From assembly GCA_903844735.1 (NCBI GenBank), contig CAIMUX010000027.1:1-61463 (forward strand): DNA of 61,463 nt, written 5' to 3'. Both the position numbers and the translations under genes were made by a program. The DNA comes from Candidatus Eiseniibacteriota bacterium. Lineage in GTDB: Bacteria; Eisenbacteria; RBG-16-71-46; CAIMUX01. Under the pieces are notes generated by a model. The model made no database searches. It saw nothing but the letters and a program-made list of their open reading frames with translations, and was not told the origin of the DNA. Below, in pieces: positions 32,742 through 41,639 of the stretch. How positions within the stretch are numbered: position 1 is the first letter of the stretch; every line of letters starts with the position of its first letter.

Positions 32742-35107
32742 TCCGCACAACTCGGACCTTCCTGCTCGCGCCGCTCGCGCTGCTGGCGCTGCTGACGCTG
32801 GTGGCGCTGATCGGCACGGTGGCCTCCGCCGCGCCCCTGGCGCCCGCGGTCCATCAGGCCTCGACGCCCGCGGCCCATCCGGTTTCGGCGCCACCTGTGC
32901 CCACAGGACCCCAAGCGAACCCGATGCACCCCGCCTTCGTGGTGCTGGACGAGACCGGCGCCCCGGCTCTGGTGTCCGGCAGGCCTCCATCCTCGGAAAG
33001 AACCTGCGGGGCCTGCCACGACGCTTTGTACATCCGCGCGCACGACGTTCACTGGAACGATCGCGTGAGGGCGGCCTGCGTCGAATGCCATTTCCGGGGC
33101 GGGCAGTTTCCCAGCGACCCGGCGGCCTACGATGCGACAGGGAAGCTCCGTCGCGAGGCGATCCGCATCTCCGCGCCCCGCGACGAGAACTGCGCCTCGT
33201 GCCACGGGATCGTCCACGAGGGAGACGATCCCGTTTCGATTCCCGGCAGCTTCGGTCCTCGGACCGATCCCGCCGCGAAGGAGACCTACGACCTCACCTT
33301 GGACACGGGCGCGATCATCTCCTCGCAGGACGTCGCCCACTCGTACCTGAACCTAGAGGCCAAGGCGGGACGGGACTACCCCTGGGACGTCCACGCGCGG
33401 AGGCTCGTCGCCTGCGTGGACTGCCACTATGCTCCGAACAACCCGGCCAAGGCCGAGGTGAAGCAGGCCAAGCTGGACTTTCTCGTCGAGGACCCACGGC
33501 GTATTCCGATCTCGACGTTTCTGCACGAGCCGGACCATCGATTGGCCACCGCATCCTGCCGCTCGTGCCACGACCCTAGGAAGGCCCACGACTTTCTTCC
33601 GTACAAGGAACGGCACTTCGAAGCGCTGGAGTGCGAGGCCTGTCATATCCCTCACCCCTTGGGCCCGGCGGCCGGGGTGATCGACGCTACCGTGATCACA
33701 ACGGACGGGCGGCCGCTGGTCGAGTACCGGGGCGTGGCGCGGCGGGAGGGCGAGTCGTTCAACGCGGCCTACGCCCAGGGTTATTCCCCCATCCTCCTCC
33801 CCCACCGCGGCCCGGGCGGCGTGACCAAGCTGGCTCCGTTCAACGTGGTCGACAACTGGTTCTGGTCCGACGGGCCGAATGGCTCCGCGATCCAATCCGG
33901 CCTGATCGCCAGGGCCTATGTCGAGGACGGTCACTACGTCCCGCCGATCCTAGCGGCCTTCGATGCCAATCAGGACGGCCGGCTGGGTTCATCGGAGCTC
34001 CGCCTCGACACCGCAAGCAAGACCGACGTAGTCCGGTCGCGGCTGCGCGCGCTCGGTGTCCACGATCCGCGGATCCGCCGGGATGTCTCGTTCCATCCGA
34101 TCACCCACGGGGTGCAGGCGGGCGCGCAGGTTCAGCGGGACTGCGCGAGCTGTCACGAGAGACGATCCCGCCTGAGCGACGGCCTCGCTCTCGCGTCGTA
34201 CACACCGGTTGGCGCCGATCCGTCCTCTCAGAACCCGCCGGTCGACCCGAGCATCCTTGCTCAGATTCAGACGGGTCGCAACGGCGCCTCGGCCGTGCCA
34301 AGCCCCTCCCCGAACCTCTATGTCCTCGGTCACTCTCGGCGCGGATGGGCCGATCGGCTCGGCTTCGTCGTCTTCGTCGCCACTCTCCTGGGCATCGGCG
34401 CTCACATTCTTTTCCGGATTCTCTCGCGGCCGTCGAGGAACGCGAGCGCGCGGCCTACGACACAGCGGGTCTACCTGTACGGCGCCTACGAGCGGCTCTG
34501 GCACTGGCTCATGGGCTTCAGCATCTTGGCACTCATGGTGACGGGGCTCCAGGTTCACTTCTTCGGCGCGTGGCAACTCATCACGCTGCCGAGGGCAGTG
34601 GCCGTCCACAACTTCTTCGCGGTCGTGCTGGCCCTGAACGCCTTTCTCTCGCTCTTCTACCACCTCGCCACGAGCGCGATCCGGCAATTCCTGCCGGCCA
34701 AGAAGAACCTGATCGAAAACATCACCGCGCAGGCCCACTACTACACACGGGGAATCTTCCTCGGGCAGCCTCACCCGTCGCCGAAGACGCCGGAACGCAA
34801 GCTCAACCCGCTGCAGCAACTCACCTATCTCGCGCTGTTAAACGTGCTCTTCCCCCTGCAGGTCGTGACGGGCGCCCTCATCTGGGGGGCATCGCGGTGG
34901 CCGCACCTGGCGCAGGCTACCGGGGGGCTCACACTGGTCGCGCCGCTGCACAGTCTCTGTGCCTGGTTCTTCCTGGCGTTCTTCTTCGTCCACGTGTACC
35001 TCACCACGACCGGGCACACCGTGCTTTCGAACATCGCCGCGATGGTCAACGGATACGAGGAGATCGAGCTGAAGCACCCCGCCACCACGGGAGGATCGAA
35101 TGTCTGA
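32738..35107 (+). CDS. Heptahaem cytochrome c fused to a membrane cytochrome b
   Basis: The 789-residue protein starts with a signal (LLAPLALLALLTLVALIGTVASA) and has seven CXXCH sites: CGACH, CVECH, CASCH, CVDCH, CRSCH, CEACH and CASCH (about residues 89-470). An EF-hand-like DANQDGRLGSSEL lies near residue 410. From about residue 530 the chain is membrane-bound: WADRLGFVVFVATLLGIGAHI, then a cytochrome b561/NapC-linked-type four-helix unit with His residues in ERLWHWLMGFSILALMVTG, VHNFFAVVLALNAFLSLFYHL, PLHSLCAWFFLAFFFVHVYL. It is the natural quinol-oxidising electron donor to the octahaem protein, moving electrons from the membrane to the periplasm. Overlaps both neighbours. Confidence 0.9.
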   Translation: MIRTTRTFLLAPLALLALLTLVALIGTVASAAPLAPAVHQASTPAAHPVSAPPVPTGPQANPMHPAFVVLDETGAPALVSGRPPSSERTCGACHDALYIRAHDVHWNDRVRAACVECHFRGGQFPSDPAAYDATGKLRREAIRISAPRDENCASCHGIVHEGDDPVSIPGSFGPRTDPAAKETYDLTLDTGAIISSQDVAHSYLNLEAKAGRDYPWDVHARRLVACVDCHYAPNNPAKAEVKQAKLDFLVEDPRRIPISTFLHEPDHRLATASCRSCHDPRKAHDFLPYKERHFEALECEACHIPHPLGPAAGVIDATVITTDGRPLVEYRGVARREGESFNAAYAQGYSPILLPHRGPGGVTKLAPFNVVDNWFWSDGPNGSAIQSGLIARAYVEDGHYVPPILAAFDANQDGRLGSSELRLDTASKTDVVRSRLRALGVHDPRIRRDVSFHPITHGVQAGAQVQRDCASCHERRSRLSDGLALASYTPVGADPSSQNPPVDPSILAQIQTGRNGASAVPSPSPNLYVLGHSRRGWADRLGFVVFVATLLGIGAHILFRILSRPSRNASARPTTQRVYLYGAYERLWHWLMGFSILALMVTGLQVHFFGAWQLITLPRAVAVHNFFAVVLALNAFLSLFYHLATSAIRQFLPAKKNLIENITAQAHYYTRGIFLGQPHPSPKTPERKLNPLQQLTYLALLNVLFPLQVVTGALIWGASRWPHLAQATGGLTLVAPLHSLCAWFFLAFFFVHVYLTTTGHTVLSNIAAMVNGYEEIELKHPATTGGSNV

Positions 35108-35654
35108 AGCCAACGCCACACCTAAGCGGGTTCGGACGCCCAAGCCGCCACGGGCGTACATCAATCCCTACCTCGGCGGCGCTCTGCTCGGGGTCGTCCT
35201 CTTTCTCTCCTTCTACATCACCGGCAACGGTCTGGGCGCTTCCGCCGCGATCAACCGGGTGCAGGTCGCGATCCTGAATGTGTTCGCCGCGGGCCATGTG
35301 GACCGGGTCGGGTACATGTCCGAGATGGGCGGCGGGCATCGCAACGCCCTCGACCACCCGTCGGTCTTCATGCTTCTCGGGACGTTCCTCGGCGGGGCGC
35401 TCTCCGGCTTGCTCAATCGGAGGCTGAAGTTCGAGACCCGGCGCGGACCGCGCATTTCGGTTCCGGCACGCTGGGCTATCGCCTTCCTCGGCGGGGCCAT
35501 CATGGCGTACGGCGCCCGCCTGGCCCGGGGCTGCACCTCCGGCCAGGCCTTGAGCGGGGGCGCCGTGCTCTCGGTCGGCAGCTTCGCGTTCATGTTCTCG
35601 ATCTTCATCGCGGCGTACGCGCTGGCCTGGTCGCTCCGGCGACTCTGGACTTAG
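35100..35654 (+). CDS. YeeE/YedE-family sulfur-compound transporter, first half
   Basis: The 184-residue membrane protein has about four helices: GGALLGVVLFLSFYITGNGLG, FMLLGTFLGGALSGLL, WAIAFLGGAIMAYGARLARG and FAFMFSIFIAAYALAW. The conserved Cys motif ARGCTSGQALSGGAVLSVGSF is that of TsuA/YeeE proteins, which carry thiosulfate or sulfide-derived sulfur through a Cys relay. Paired half-size YeeE genes (PmpA/PmpB-like) are common. It overlaps the cytochrome b gene by 8 nt and precedes the second half by 12 nt. Confidence 0.92.
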   Translation: MSEANATPKRVRTPKPPRAYINPYLGGALLGVVLFLSFYITGNGLGASAAINRVQVAILNVFAAGHVDRVGYMSEMGGGHRNALDHPSVFMLLGTFLGGALSGLLNRRLKFETRRGPRISVPARWAIAFLGGAIMAYGARLARGCTSGQALSGGAVLSVGSFAFMFSIFIAAYALAWSLRRLWT

Positions 35655-35666
35655 GAGGAGGACATC

Positions 35667-37016
35667 ATGGCTCCTTTCAACATCACGCCGCATGCGGGAG
35701 TAGTCGCCTACTTTCTGGTCTTCTTTCTCCTCGGGCTGGGATTCGGCGTCGTGCTCGAGCTGTCGGGATTCGGCGACTCGCGGAAGCTCGCCGCGCAGTT
35801 CTATCTGCGCGACTTGACCGTCATCAAGGTGATGTTCACCGGCATCGTCACGGCGGCCATCCTCATCCATCTGGCTTCCGCCTTCCAGCTCCTGGACCTG
35901 TCCCGCGTCTGGGTCAACCCGACGTACCTCGTACCGGGGATCGTGGGCGGGCTGATCATGGGGGTCGGGTTCATTGTCGGAGGGTTCTGTCCGGGGACCT
36001 CGCTCGTCGCGGCCGCCACGTTGAAGCTGGACGGCATCATGTTCGTACTGGGCGGCCTCGTCGGCGTTTTCTTCTTCGGCGAGACGGTCCACTTGTTCGA
36101 AGGGTGGTGGCAATCGACCTACCTGGGACGATTCACCCTCCCCGACTGGCTCGGCCTGCCGACGGGGGTGACCATCCTGCTCCTCGTCGCGATGGCGCTC
36201 GGGATGTTCTACCTGGCGGAAATCGCCGAGGCGCGGTTCGGCAATCGCCAGGTGGTGCAAGGCCGCCGGGCGTTTCCTGGCCGTCGGGCGCTGTTGGTCG
36301 TCGCCGGTTCGCTCGCCGCTCTCTGCTTCACCCTGATCCTCAAGGGACAGCCGAGCGTCGAGGACCGTTGGAGCTGGATCTCGAAGGGCGGTGATCGTCA
36401 GCTTGCCGGCCGCGAGATCTTCGTCGACCCCGCCGAGGTCGTCGATCTGCGCCGCGACCTTTCGCTTTTCGTCCGGATCTTGGAGGTGCGCAGCGAAGCG
36501 GACTACAACCTGTTCCATCTCGCCGGATCCGAGCGGATCGACATCGATTCCACGAGCCACCCCGTTTTAGTCCGAAGTCTCCTCGATGACACCGACAACA
36601 CGATCGTATTTCTCGCAGGCAACGGGGAGCAGGACGCCGTCGAAGCCTGGAAGCGGCTGCGGGCGCAGGGCGTGCTGAACCTGTACGTGATCGAGGGAGG
36701 CATCAACCACTGGCTGGAGGTCTACCCGGTCGGACCGTGCGTGGCGCAGCGCATCGAGGGGACCGACGCGAGTGCGGAAGTCCGCGGAGGAGAGACGCTC
36801 CGCTACCGCTTCCTCGCCGCCGTAGGCGAGCAGAGCCCGTCGGCCCATCCTGAGGTAGCGCGGCGGGAGTATGTTCCCGATTGCGCAATGGCGTCCCTCG
36901 CCGGACCCGCGGGATCGGTCGCCTCGGCTTTCACCGGGGGAAACGCACCGAGGCGGGACTACGCGAAGAAGGTCAAGATCCAGAAGAAGACGGTGGCCAA
37001 GGGAGGGTGCGGCTGA
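35667..37016 (+). CDS. YeeE/YedE transporter fused to a rhodanese-like domain lacking its catalytic Cys
   Basis: The 449-residue protein has an N-terminal YeeE/YedE half of about 225 residues: ELSGFGDSRKLAAQFYLRDLTVIKVMFTGIV, GLIMGVGFIVGGFCPGTSLVAAAT (Cys relay). A further helix is RALLVVAGSLAALCFTLIL. A rhodanese fold occupies about 245-350: FVRILEVRSEADYNLFHLAGS and LYVIEGGINHWLEVY. In the active loop the usual Cys is lost (IVFLAGNGEQDA), so it cannot form a persulfide there. The tail ends in a Lys-rich stretch and the sequence VAKGGCG, a terminal Gly-Gly-Cys-Gly that could act as a mobile thiol. AGGAGGAG ribosome-binding site. Confidence 0.9.
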   Translation: MAPFNITPHAGVVAYFLVFFLLGLGFGVVLELSGFGDSRKLAAQFYLRDLTVIKVMFTGIVTAAILIHLASAFQLLDLSRVWVNPTYLVPGIVGGLIMGVGFIVGGFCPGTSLVAAATLKLDGIMFVLGGLVGVFFFGETVHLFEGWWQSTYLGRFTLPDWLGLPTGVTILLLVAMALGMFYLAEIAEARFGNRQVVQGRRAFPGRRALLVVAGSLAALCFTLILKGQPSVEDRWSWISKGGDRQLAGREIFVDPAEVVDLRRDLSLFVRILEVRSEADYNLFHLAGSERIDIDSTSHPVLVRSLLDDTDNTIVFLAGNGEQDAVEAWKRLRAQGVLNLYVIEGGINHWLEVYPVGPCVAQRIEGTDASAEVRGGETLRYRFLAAVGEQSPSAHPEVARREYVPDCAMASLAGPAGSVASAFTGGNAPRRDYAKKVKIQKKTVAKGGCG

Positions 37017-37061
37017 TCCGCACGGCGGACTCCCGTACGGAAATCCAACCGAGGAGGCGTT

Positions 37062-38531
37062 GTGCCCCCGACTTCGTCCAGCATCCGTTTCCAGTCCGAA
37101 CGATACGCGGAGGCGCTCGCTTCTTTCACCTCCGCGCACCCGGACTACAGCGCGACCGCCCACATCGACACCTGCCGGGCTCGCGACTATGGCCGGCTCG
37201 ACGTCCAGGGCCACACCTATCTCGACTACACCGGCGGCGGTCTCTACGGGGAGTCCCAGATTCGGGCTCACCACGACCTCCTGGCGACCGGGGTCTTCGG
37301 CAATCCGCACTCCCACAATCCGACCTCGCTGGCGGCCACGGAGCTCGTTGAAGAGGCAAGGGCGGCCGTGCTCGACTTCTTTCACGCCTCCCCGGACGAC
37401 TACGACGTGGTCTTCACCTTGAACGCCAGCGGGGCGCTGAAGCTCATCGGAGAGGCGTTCCCGTTCGCCGCGGATGGGACCTATCTGCTCTCCTTCGACA
37501 ATCACAACTCCGTCAACGGCGTTCGGGAGTACGCGCGGCGAGGCGGCGCTCAGGTCATCTACGTGCCGGTGCGCGACCCCGATCTGCGCTTAGACGAGCG
37601 TTTGATCCGCCATCACTTGCAGGCCGCGGCCCGGGGACACGCCCGGCTCTTCGCGTATCCGGCGCAGTCGAACTTCAGCGGTGTGCAGCATCCGCTCGAG
37701 TGGGTCGCCCTGGCGCGGGCCGAAGGCTGGCAGGTCTTGCTGGACGCGGCGGCCTTCGCCCCGACCAACCGGCTCGACCTCGCCGAGGTGCAGCCCGATT
37801 TCGTCGCACTTTCCTTCTACAAGATGTTCGGCTACCCCACCGGCGCCGGCGCGCTCCTGGCGCGCCGCGAGGCGCTGGCCTCTCTGCGGCGTCCCTGGTT
37901 CTCAGGCGGGACCATCACCCTGGCGTCGGTCCAAGGCGCCGGTTGGCATCACCTCGCGCCCGGCCACGCCGGATTCGAGGACGGTACTGTCGACTACCTG
38001 GGGCTGCCCGCGGTCACCATCGGCCTGCGCCATCTCGCCGATGTCAGCCTCGATGCCGTGCATACGCGGGTCGCCGCCCTGGCCGCCTGGCTCCTCGGCG
38101 AGATGTCGATGCTGCGTCATTCCAACGGCGCCCCGATGGTGCGGCTGTTCGGTCCGAAGACCATGGATCGCCGTGGCGCCACCATCGCCTTCTACCTCTT
38201 GGATCCGAGCAGCGCCGTCTATGACGTGCAACGCGTCGAGGAACTCGCCGGTCTCGAGCGCATCTCCATTCGCACGGGCTGCTTCTGTAACCCAGGCGAC
38301 GGCGAGGTCGCTCATGGCATCAGCCGCGACGAGATGGCCGAGTGTTTTGCCGAGCCGGAGATTCCGGTCACACTGCTCGACTGCCAGCGCCTCATCCAGG
38401 ACGCGACCGGCAAGGTGCCCAACACGATTCGGATCTCCCTGGGGCTCGTGTCCAACTTCGCGGACGTCTGGCGGTTCATGGCGTTCGCGGAGGGTTTTCG
38501 TGACCGGGATGCGGCTGGAATCACGGGCTGA
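37062..38531 (+). CDS. Class V aminotransferase, cysteine-desulfurase/Moco-sulfurase type
   Basis: The 489-residue PLP enzyme starts at GTG 37062 after GAGGAGG. Blocks are HTYLDYTGGGLYGESQ, NPHSHNPTS, VVFTLNASGALKLIGEAFPF, DAAAFAPTNRLDL, SFYKMFGYPTGAGALLARR (PLP-Lys) and RISIRTGCFCNPGDGE (Cys loop with two Cys). The order and the N-terminal HIDTCRARDYGRLDVQG resemble the N-terminal half of molybdenum-cofactor sulfurases more than NifS/IscS. It could take sulfur delivered by the YeeE pair or sulfurate a cofactor. Last gene of the cluster, 45 nt after the rhodanese-fused transporter. Confidence 0.88.
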   Translation: MPPTSSSIRFQSERYAEALASFTSAHPDYSATAHIDTCRARDYGRLDVQGHTYLDYTGGGLYGESQIRAHHDLLATGVFGNPHSHNPTSLAATELVEEARAAVLDFFHASPDDYDVVFTLNASGALKLIGEAFPFAADGTYLLSFDNHNSVNGVREYARRGGAQVIYVPVRDPDLRLDERLIRHHLQAAARGHARLFAYPAQSNFSGVQHPLEWVALARAEGWQVLLDAAAFAPTNRLDLAEVQPDFVALSFYKMFGYPTGAGALLARREALASLRRPWFSGGTITLASVQGAGWHHLAPGHAGFEDGTVDYLGLPAVTIGLRHLADVSLDAVHTRVAALAAWLLGEMSMLRHSNGAPMVRLFGPKTMDRRGATIAFYLLDPSSAVYDVQRVEELAGLERISIRTGCFCNPGDGEVAHGISRDEMAECFAEPEIPVTLLDCQRLIQDATGKVPNTIRISLGLVSNFADVWRFMAFAEGFRDRDAAGITG

Positions 38532-38542
38532 GTTCGTCCGAC

Positions 38543-38567
38543 CGGGATCAGCACGCGCCATCCCGGA
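38543..38567 (+). terminator. Hairpin after the sulfur/cytochrome cluster
   Basis: CCGGGAT (38543-38549) pairs with ATCCCGG (38561-38567) across an 11-nt loop, 11 nt past the last stop. No T-run follows, so it is a possible end-of-operon structure only. Confidence 0.4.
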
Positions 38568-38596
38568 GAATGCGCTCCGGGTTCGCGAGGCGGGTT

Positions 38597-39180
38597 TGTC
38601 AAGATTTCCGTGTAACCGACCATCTCAGATTCCGCCTTCGAAGGCGATGGTGAAGTGATTGATGGCCGCGGGCCAGGCGTAGATCGAGTTCCTCCAGTTC
38701 GCCGAGGCCTTCTGGATCGCAAGGTAGATGACCTTCCGGACGGACTCCGGGTTCGGGAATGCCCCGCGCTTCTTGGTGACCTTTCGGATGCTCGAGTTGA
38801 TCGATTCGATGGCGTTGGTCGTATAGATCACCTTCCGGATCGCTTCGGGGTAGGCGAAGAACGGCGACAGGTGCACCCAGTTCTGCTCCCAGCCCCGCCC
38901 GATGGACGGGAACTTGACGTCCCACTTGGCCCGGAACGCATTCAGAGCGGCCCGACCCGCTTCCTCAGTCGGCGCCGTGTAGACGGCGCGCAGGTCGGCC
39001 ACCACGGCGCGCCGCTCCTTCCAACTCACGAAGCGCAGGGAGTTGCGGATCATGTGGACGATGCAGAGCTGCACCTGCGTCTTCGGGAACACCGCTTCGA
39101 TCGCCTCCGGGAAGCCCTTCAGGCCGTCGATGCAGGCGATCAGGATGTCCTTCCGTCTTGAACTGTTGCATGATCTGCAA
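38597..39180 (-). mobile_element. Truncated IS256-family insertion sequence
   Basis: The minus strand encodes the C-terminal half of an IS256-family (mutator-like) transposase: ILIACIDGLKGFPEAIEAVF, CIVHMIRNSLRFV, GWEQNWVHLSPFFAYPEAIRK, TTNAIESINSSIRKVTKKRG (catalytic Glu). The frame ends at 38625. Upstream it breaks after ILIAC: the preceding residues sit in another frame (QQFKT), so there is a frameshift near 39150, and the N-terminal half with the first catalytic Asp is gone. On the transposase 3' side, TTACACGGAAATCTTGACA (rc of 38596-38614) is a typical IS256 terminal repeat. No matching left end is found. It is dead DNA between the sulfur cluster and BREX. Confidence 0.85.
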
Positions 39181-39480
39181 CGGTTGCCTGCCCCGGCTCT
39201 GCCGGAGTGTCCGCCCCCGAAGTGTCTGGTCCCGATCCACGAGAAGTCCTCCCTTGCGCAATGTTCGATGCCTGCCAGCACAAGGCCCACTCGCACGATT
39301 CCTGGCTCCGTACCCAAATCCGGTGCCCCCACCCTCGGCGATCATCGTCACCGGCTACTCCCGTCCGGCCCGACCGACTGCCATCAGGCGGGCCGCCGCA
39401 TTGTACTCGCGTCCGCCGCGGCAGCCCAAGGGCCGCGTGCCGGCGAGATGCCCTGGCCTGACCCGATGCGCCCCGGACCT
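39181..39480. other. Gene-free stretch between IS256 remnant and brxHI
   Basis: No coding frame resembles a known protein. A short hairpin CCGGC-TCT-GCCGG lies near 39192. It may include the lost half of the element's insertion scar; nothing else is seen. Confidence 0.3.
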
Positions 39481-41589
39481 CTACCCCTGAACAGCAACCT
39501 CCCCAACCGCCTCCCCCATCACTTGCCCAACCGCCTCACGATCCTCCAACCTCCGTCGCAGCTCTTCCGCCGCCATCTGAACCGGCAGACAATCCGCAAA
39601 CTTCAGCCCCCGAATCGCATCATCGAGTGCCACGTCCGGCGCCATGCGCGTCCCGCGAGAGCGCAGTTCCTGGATCCCATCCACGATCCGAGCAGCGGAG
39701 ACCGAACTACCAAAGGTGATCGATAGGTTGTCATACCGAGCACTACTACCGCCCAGAGACCCGAGATGATCCCCCAATGCCGCATTGGCGCGGTAGCCTG
39801 CAAACGTCCACCACGTCGTGTCGCCGCCAGGCCGTTGCACCACCTGCGTGCCGCCCTCCGTAAGCCACGCGAACTCAGCTCTCAGAGCCCCGATCGTCGT
39901 GATCGCCCGCGCCGACCACCAGTCCGGCACGCTGTCGGTGGCCAGGATATGCCGCATCGTCCGGCAGAGCCGAAACCCAAGATGGCGCCCGGGACTCGAC
40001 CATCGGGACCGGCCCGAATCCGGCACCGGCTCGACCCAAGCCACCTTTCGGCTCCATTCGATCTCTTTCACACGCCACCCTCGGCCACCCATCAGCAGGA
40101 CCGGCTGCTGCCCGTCCTTGGCCAGGAAGGACGAGGGATCCACTTCCCCCAGGATTTCCTGTCCATGGCGGACCGAGAAAAGGGGATCGCTGGTGAAGAC
40201 GGAGAACAGCTCCATGAAGTAACGGAAGCCGTACTGGTCCTCTCCGTGGCGACCGAGCCAGAGAAGATTCTGGTCCTCGGAGAGAACTCCGGTGCTGACC
40301 ATATGCGCCAGGATCTCCGTCAGGTCGTCGTCGGAGACGCCGCTCCCGCGGAGAAACGCCTCCAGCCACTGGCGGCAATCGGTCCGGCCGATCCCTCGCT
40401 CCTGCAAGGCCAGTGCCATGATCTGCTGCGCGACCACGTGGAAGGGCGCGGCCGGCGGTTCCATCGGGTCGATCCAGCCCTGGAGGGCTAGGTCGCCAAT
40501 CGCGGCGGCCCGCAGGGTGCTCTGCGGGCTCAGGGTCAGAAACAAACCGTTGCGGGTCGTACTAGCTCTCCGCCCCGCCCTCCCGATTCGTTGCAGGAAG
40601 GACGCCACGGTCGAGGGTCCGTCGATCAGGATGACACGATCGAGGTCCCCCACATCGATCCCTAGCTCGAGCGTGCTCGTGGAGACGATGACACAGTCAG
40701 TGGCCTCGGCAAAGGCCCGCTCCGCGCGGAGCCGCTCGTCCTTACCCAACGATCCGTGAGACACGTGCGTGGTGATTTCGTTCTGCCGGAGCTGAAACGA
40801 CAACTGTTCAACTCCGCTACGGCCTTCACAGAAAACGAGACGCTTCTCACCACGGTGGAGGCGCGAGATGACGACGGCGGCGTTCTCCAGGGAGCCCACA
40901 TAGTCCAGGCGGAGATCGATCGTCCCGGCGGCCCCCGCGGGGGGCGCAATCACGTCACCTCCACCGGAGCACCCGGTCGTCAGCCACGCCAGGAGATCCT
41001 GTTCCTTCCCGACCGTCGCCGAGAGACCGACCCGCTGCAGCTCGCGACGCGCGATCCGGGAGATCCGGCCGATGACCGAGAGGAGATGCCACCCCCGGTC
41101 GTCGCCGGCGAAGGCGTGGATCTCATCGACGACCACCGCTCGCAGATCGGACAGCAGTCCATGTCCGTCCCGATGCGGCGACGTGAGGATCACCTCCAGC
41201 GACTCCGGCGTGATGAGGAGAACGTCCGGTGGGTCGGCCAGAATTCTCCGGCGCTCGCTGGGGCCGGTGTCGCCATGCCAGACCGCGCAGGATCTACCGA
41301 AGAGTCGGCCGTAGTGGGCCAGCCGGATATGCAGCGCGTTGAGCAGGGCCTTGAGCGGGCAGACATACAGAATCGACAGCCCGGTCCACCCCTCATTCAT
41401 CATCCGCGTGTAGAGCGGGAACATAGAGGCTTCGGTCTTGCCTCCCGCAGTCGGGGCCAACAGCAGCGCGTGCCGACCGGCCAGCAGAGGAACGATCGCG
41501 TCCTCTTGCAGGGGTCGGAGACTGTTCCAACCCAGAGTGTTCACCACGTGATGCTGGATGCTGGGGTGGAGTTGCTCGAAGGCGCTCAT
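39481..41589 (-). CDS. brxHI: BREX type 2 DEAD/DEAH helicase BrxHI
   Basis: The 702-residue superfamily 2 helicase has Walker A APTAGGKTEASMFPLYTRM, motif Ia LYVCPLKALLNAL, motif II VVDEIHAFAGDD, LSATVGKEQDLL (motif III), and HRGEKRLVFCEGRSGVEQL. Motif VI is FLQRIGRAGRRASTT, and a DEAD/Lhr-like C-terminal region follows. It is the last gene of the type 2 BREX (Pgl) operon, 50 nt after brxD. BrxHI has no assigned role in phage restriction beyond being a conserved component of this type. Confidence 0.88.
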   Translation of the reverse strand: MSAFEQLHPSIQHHVVNTLGWNSLRPLQEDAIVPLLAGRHALLLAPTAGGKTEASMFPLYTRMMNEGWTGLSILYVCPLKALLNALHIRLAHYGRLFGRSCAVWHGDTGPSERRRILADPPDVLLITPESLEVILTSPHRDGHGLLSDLRAVVVDEIHAFAGDDRGWHLLSVIGRISRIARRELQRVGLSATVGKEQDLLAWLTTGCSGGGDVIAPPAGAAGTIDLRLDYVGSLENAAVVISRLHRGEKRLVFCEGRSGVEQLSFQLRQNEITTHVSHGSLGKDERLRAERAFAEATDCVIVSTSTLELGIDVGDLDRVILIDGPSTVASFLQRIGRAGRRASTTRNGLFLTLSPQSTLRAAAIGDLALQGWIDPMEPPAAPFHVVAQQIMALALQERGIGRTDCRQWLEAFLRGSGVSDDDLTEILAHMVSTGVLSEDQNLLWLGRHGEDQYGFRYFMELFSVFTSDPLFSVRHGQEILGEVDPSSFLAKDGQQPVLLMGGRGWRVKEIEWSRKVAWVEPVPDSGRSRWSSPGRHLGFRLCRTMRHILATDSVPDWWSARAITTIGALRAEFAWLTEGGTQVVQRPGGDTTWWTFAGYRANAALGDHLGSLGGSSARYDNLSITFGSSVSAARIVDGIQELRSRGTRMAPDVALDDAIRGLKFADCLPVQMAAEELRRRLEDREAVGQVMGEAVGEVAVQG

Positions 41590-41639
41590 GGTTCGCTCAC
41601 CAAGCGCTCACCGGGAACCGATTGGCTGCGCTTCATCGG

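Noticed and set aside
35046-36560. 504-codon minus-strand frame
   Set aside because: Antisense to the two YeeE genes; Glu/Asp/Arg/His-rich low-complexity translation without motifs.
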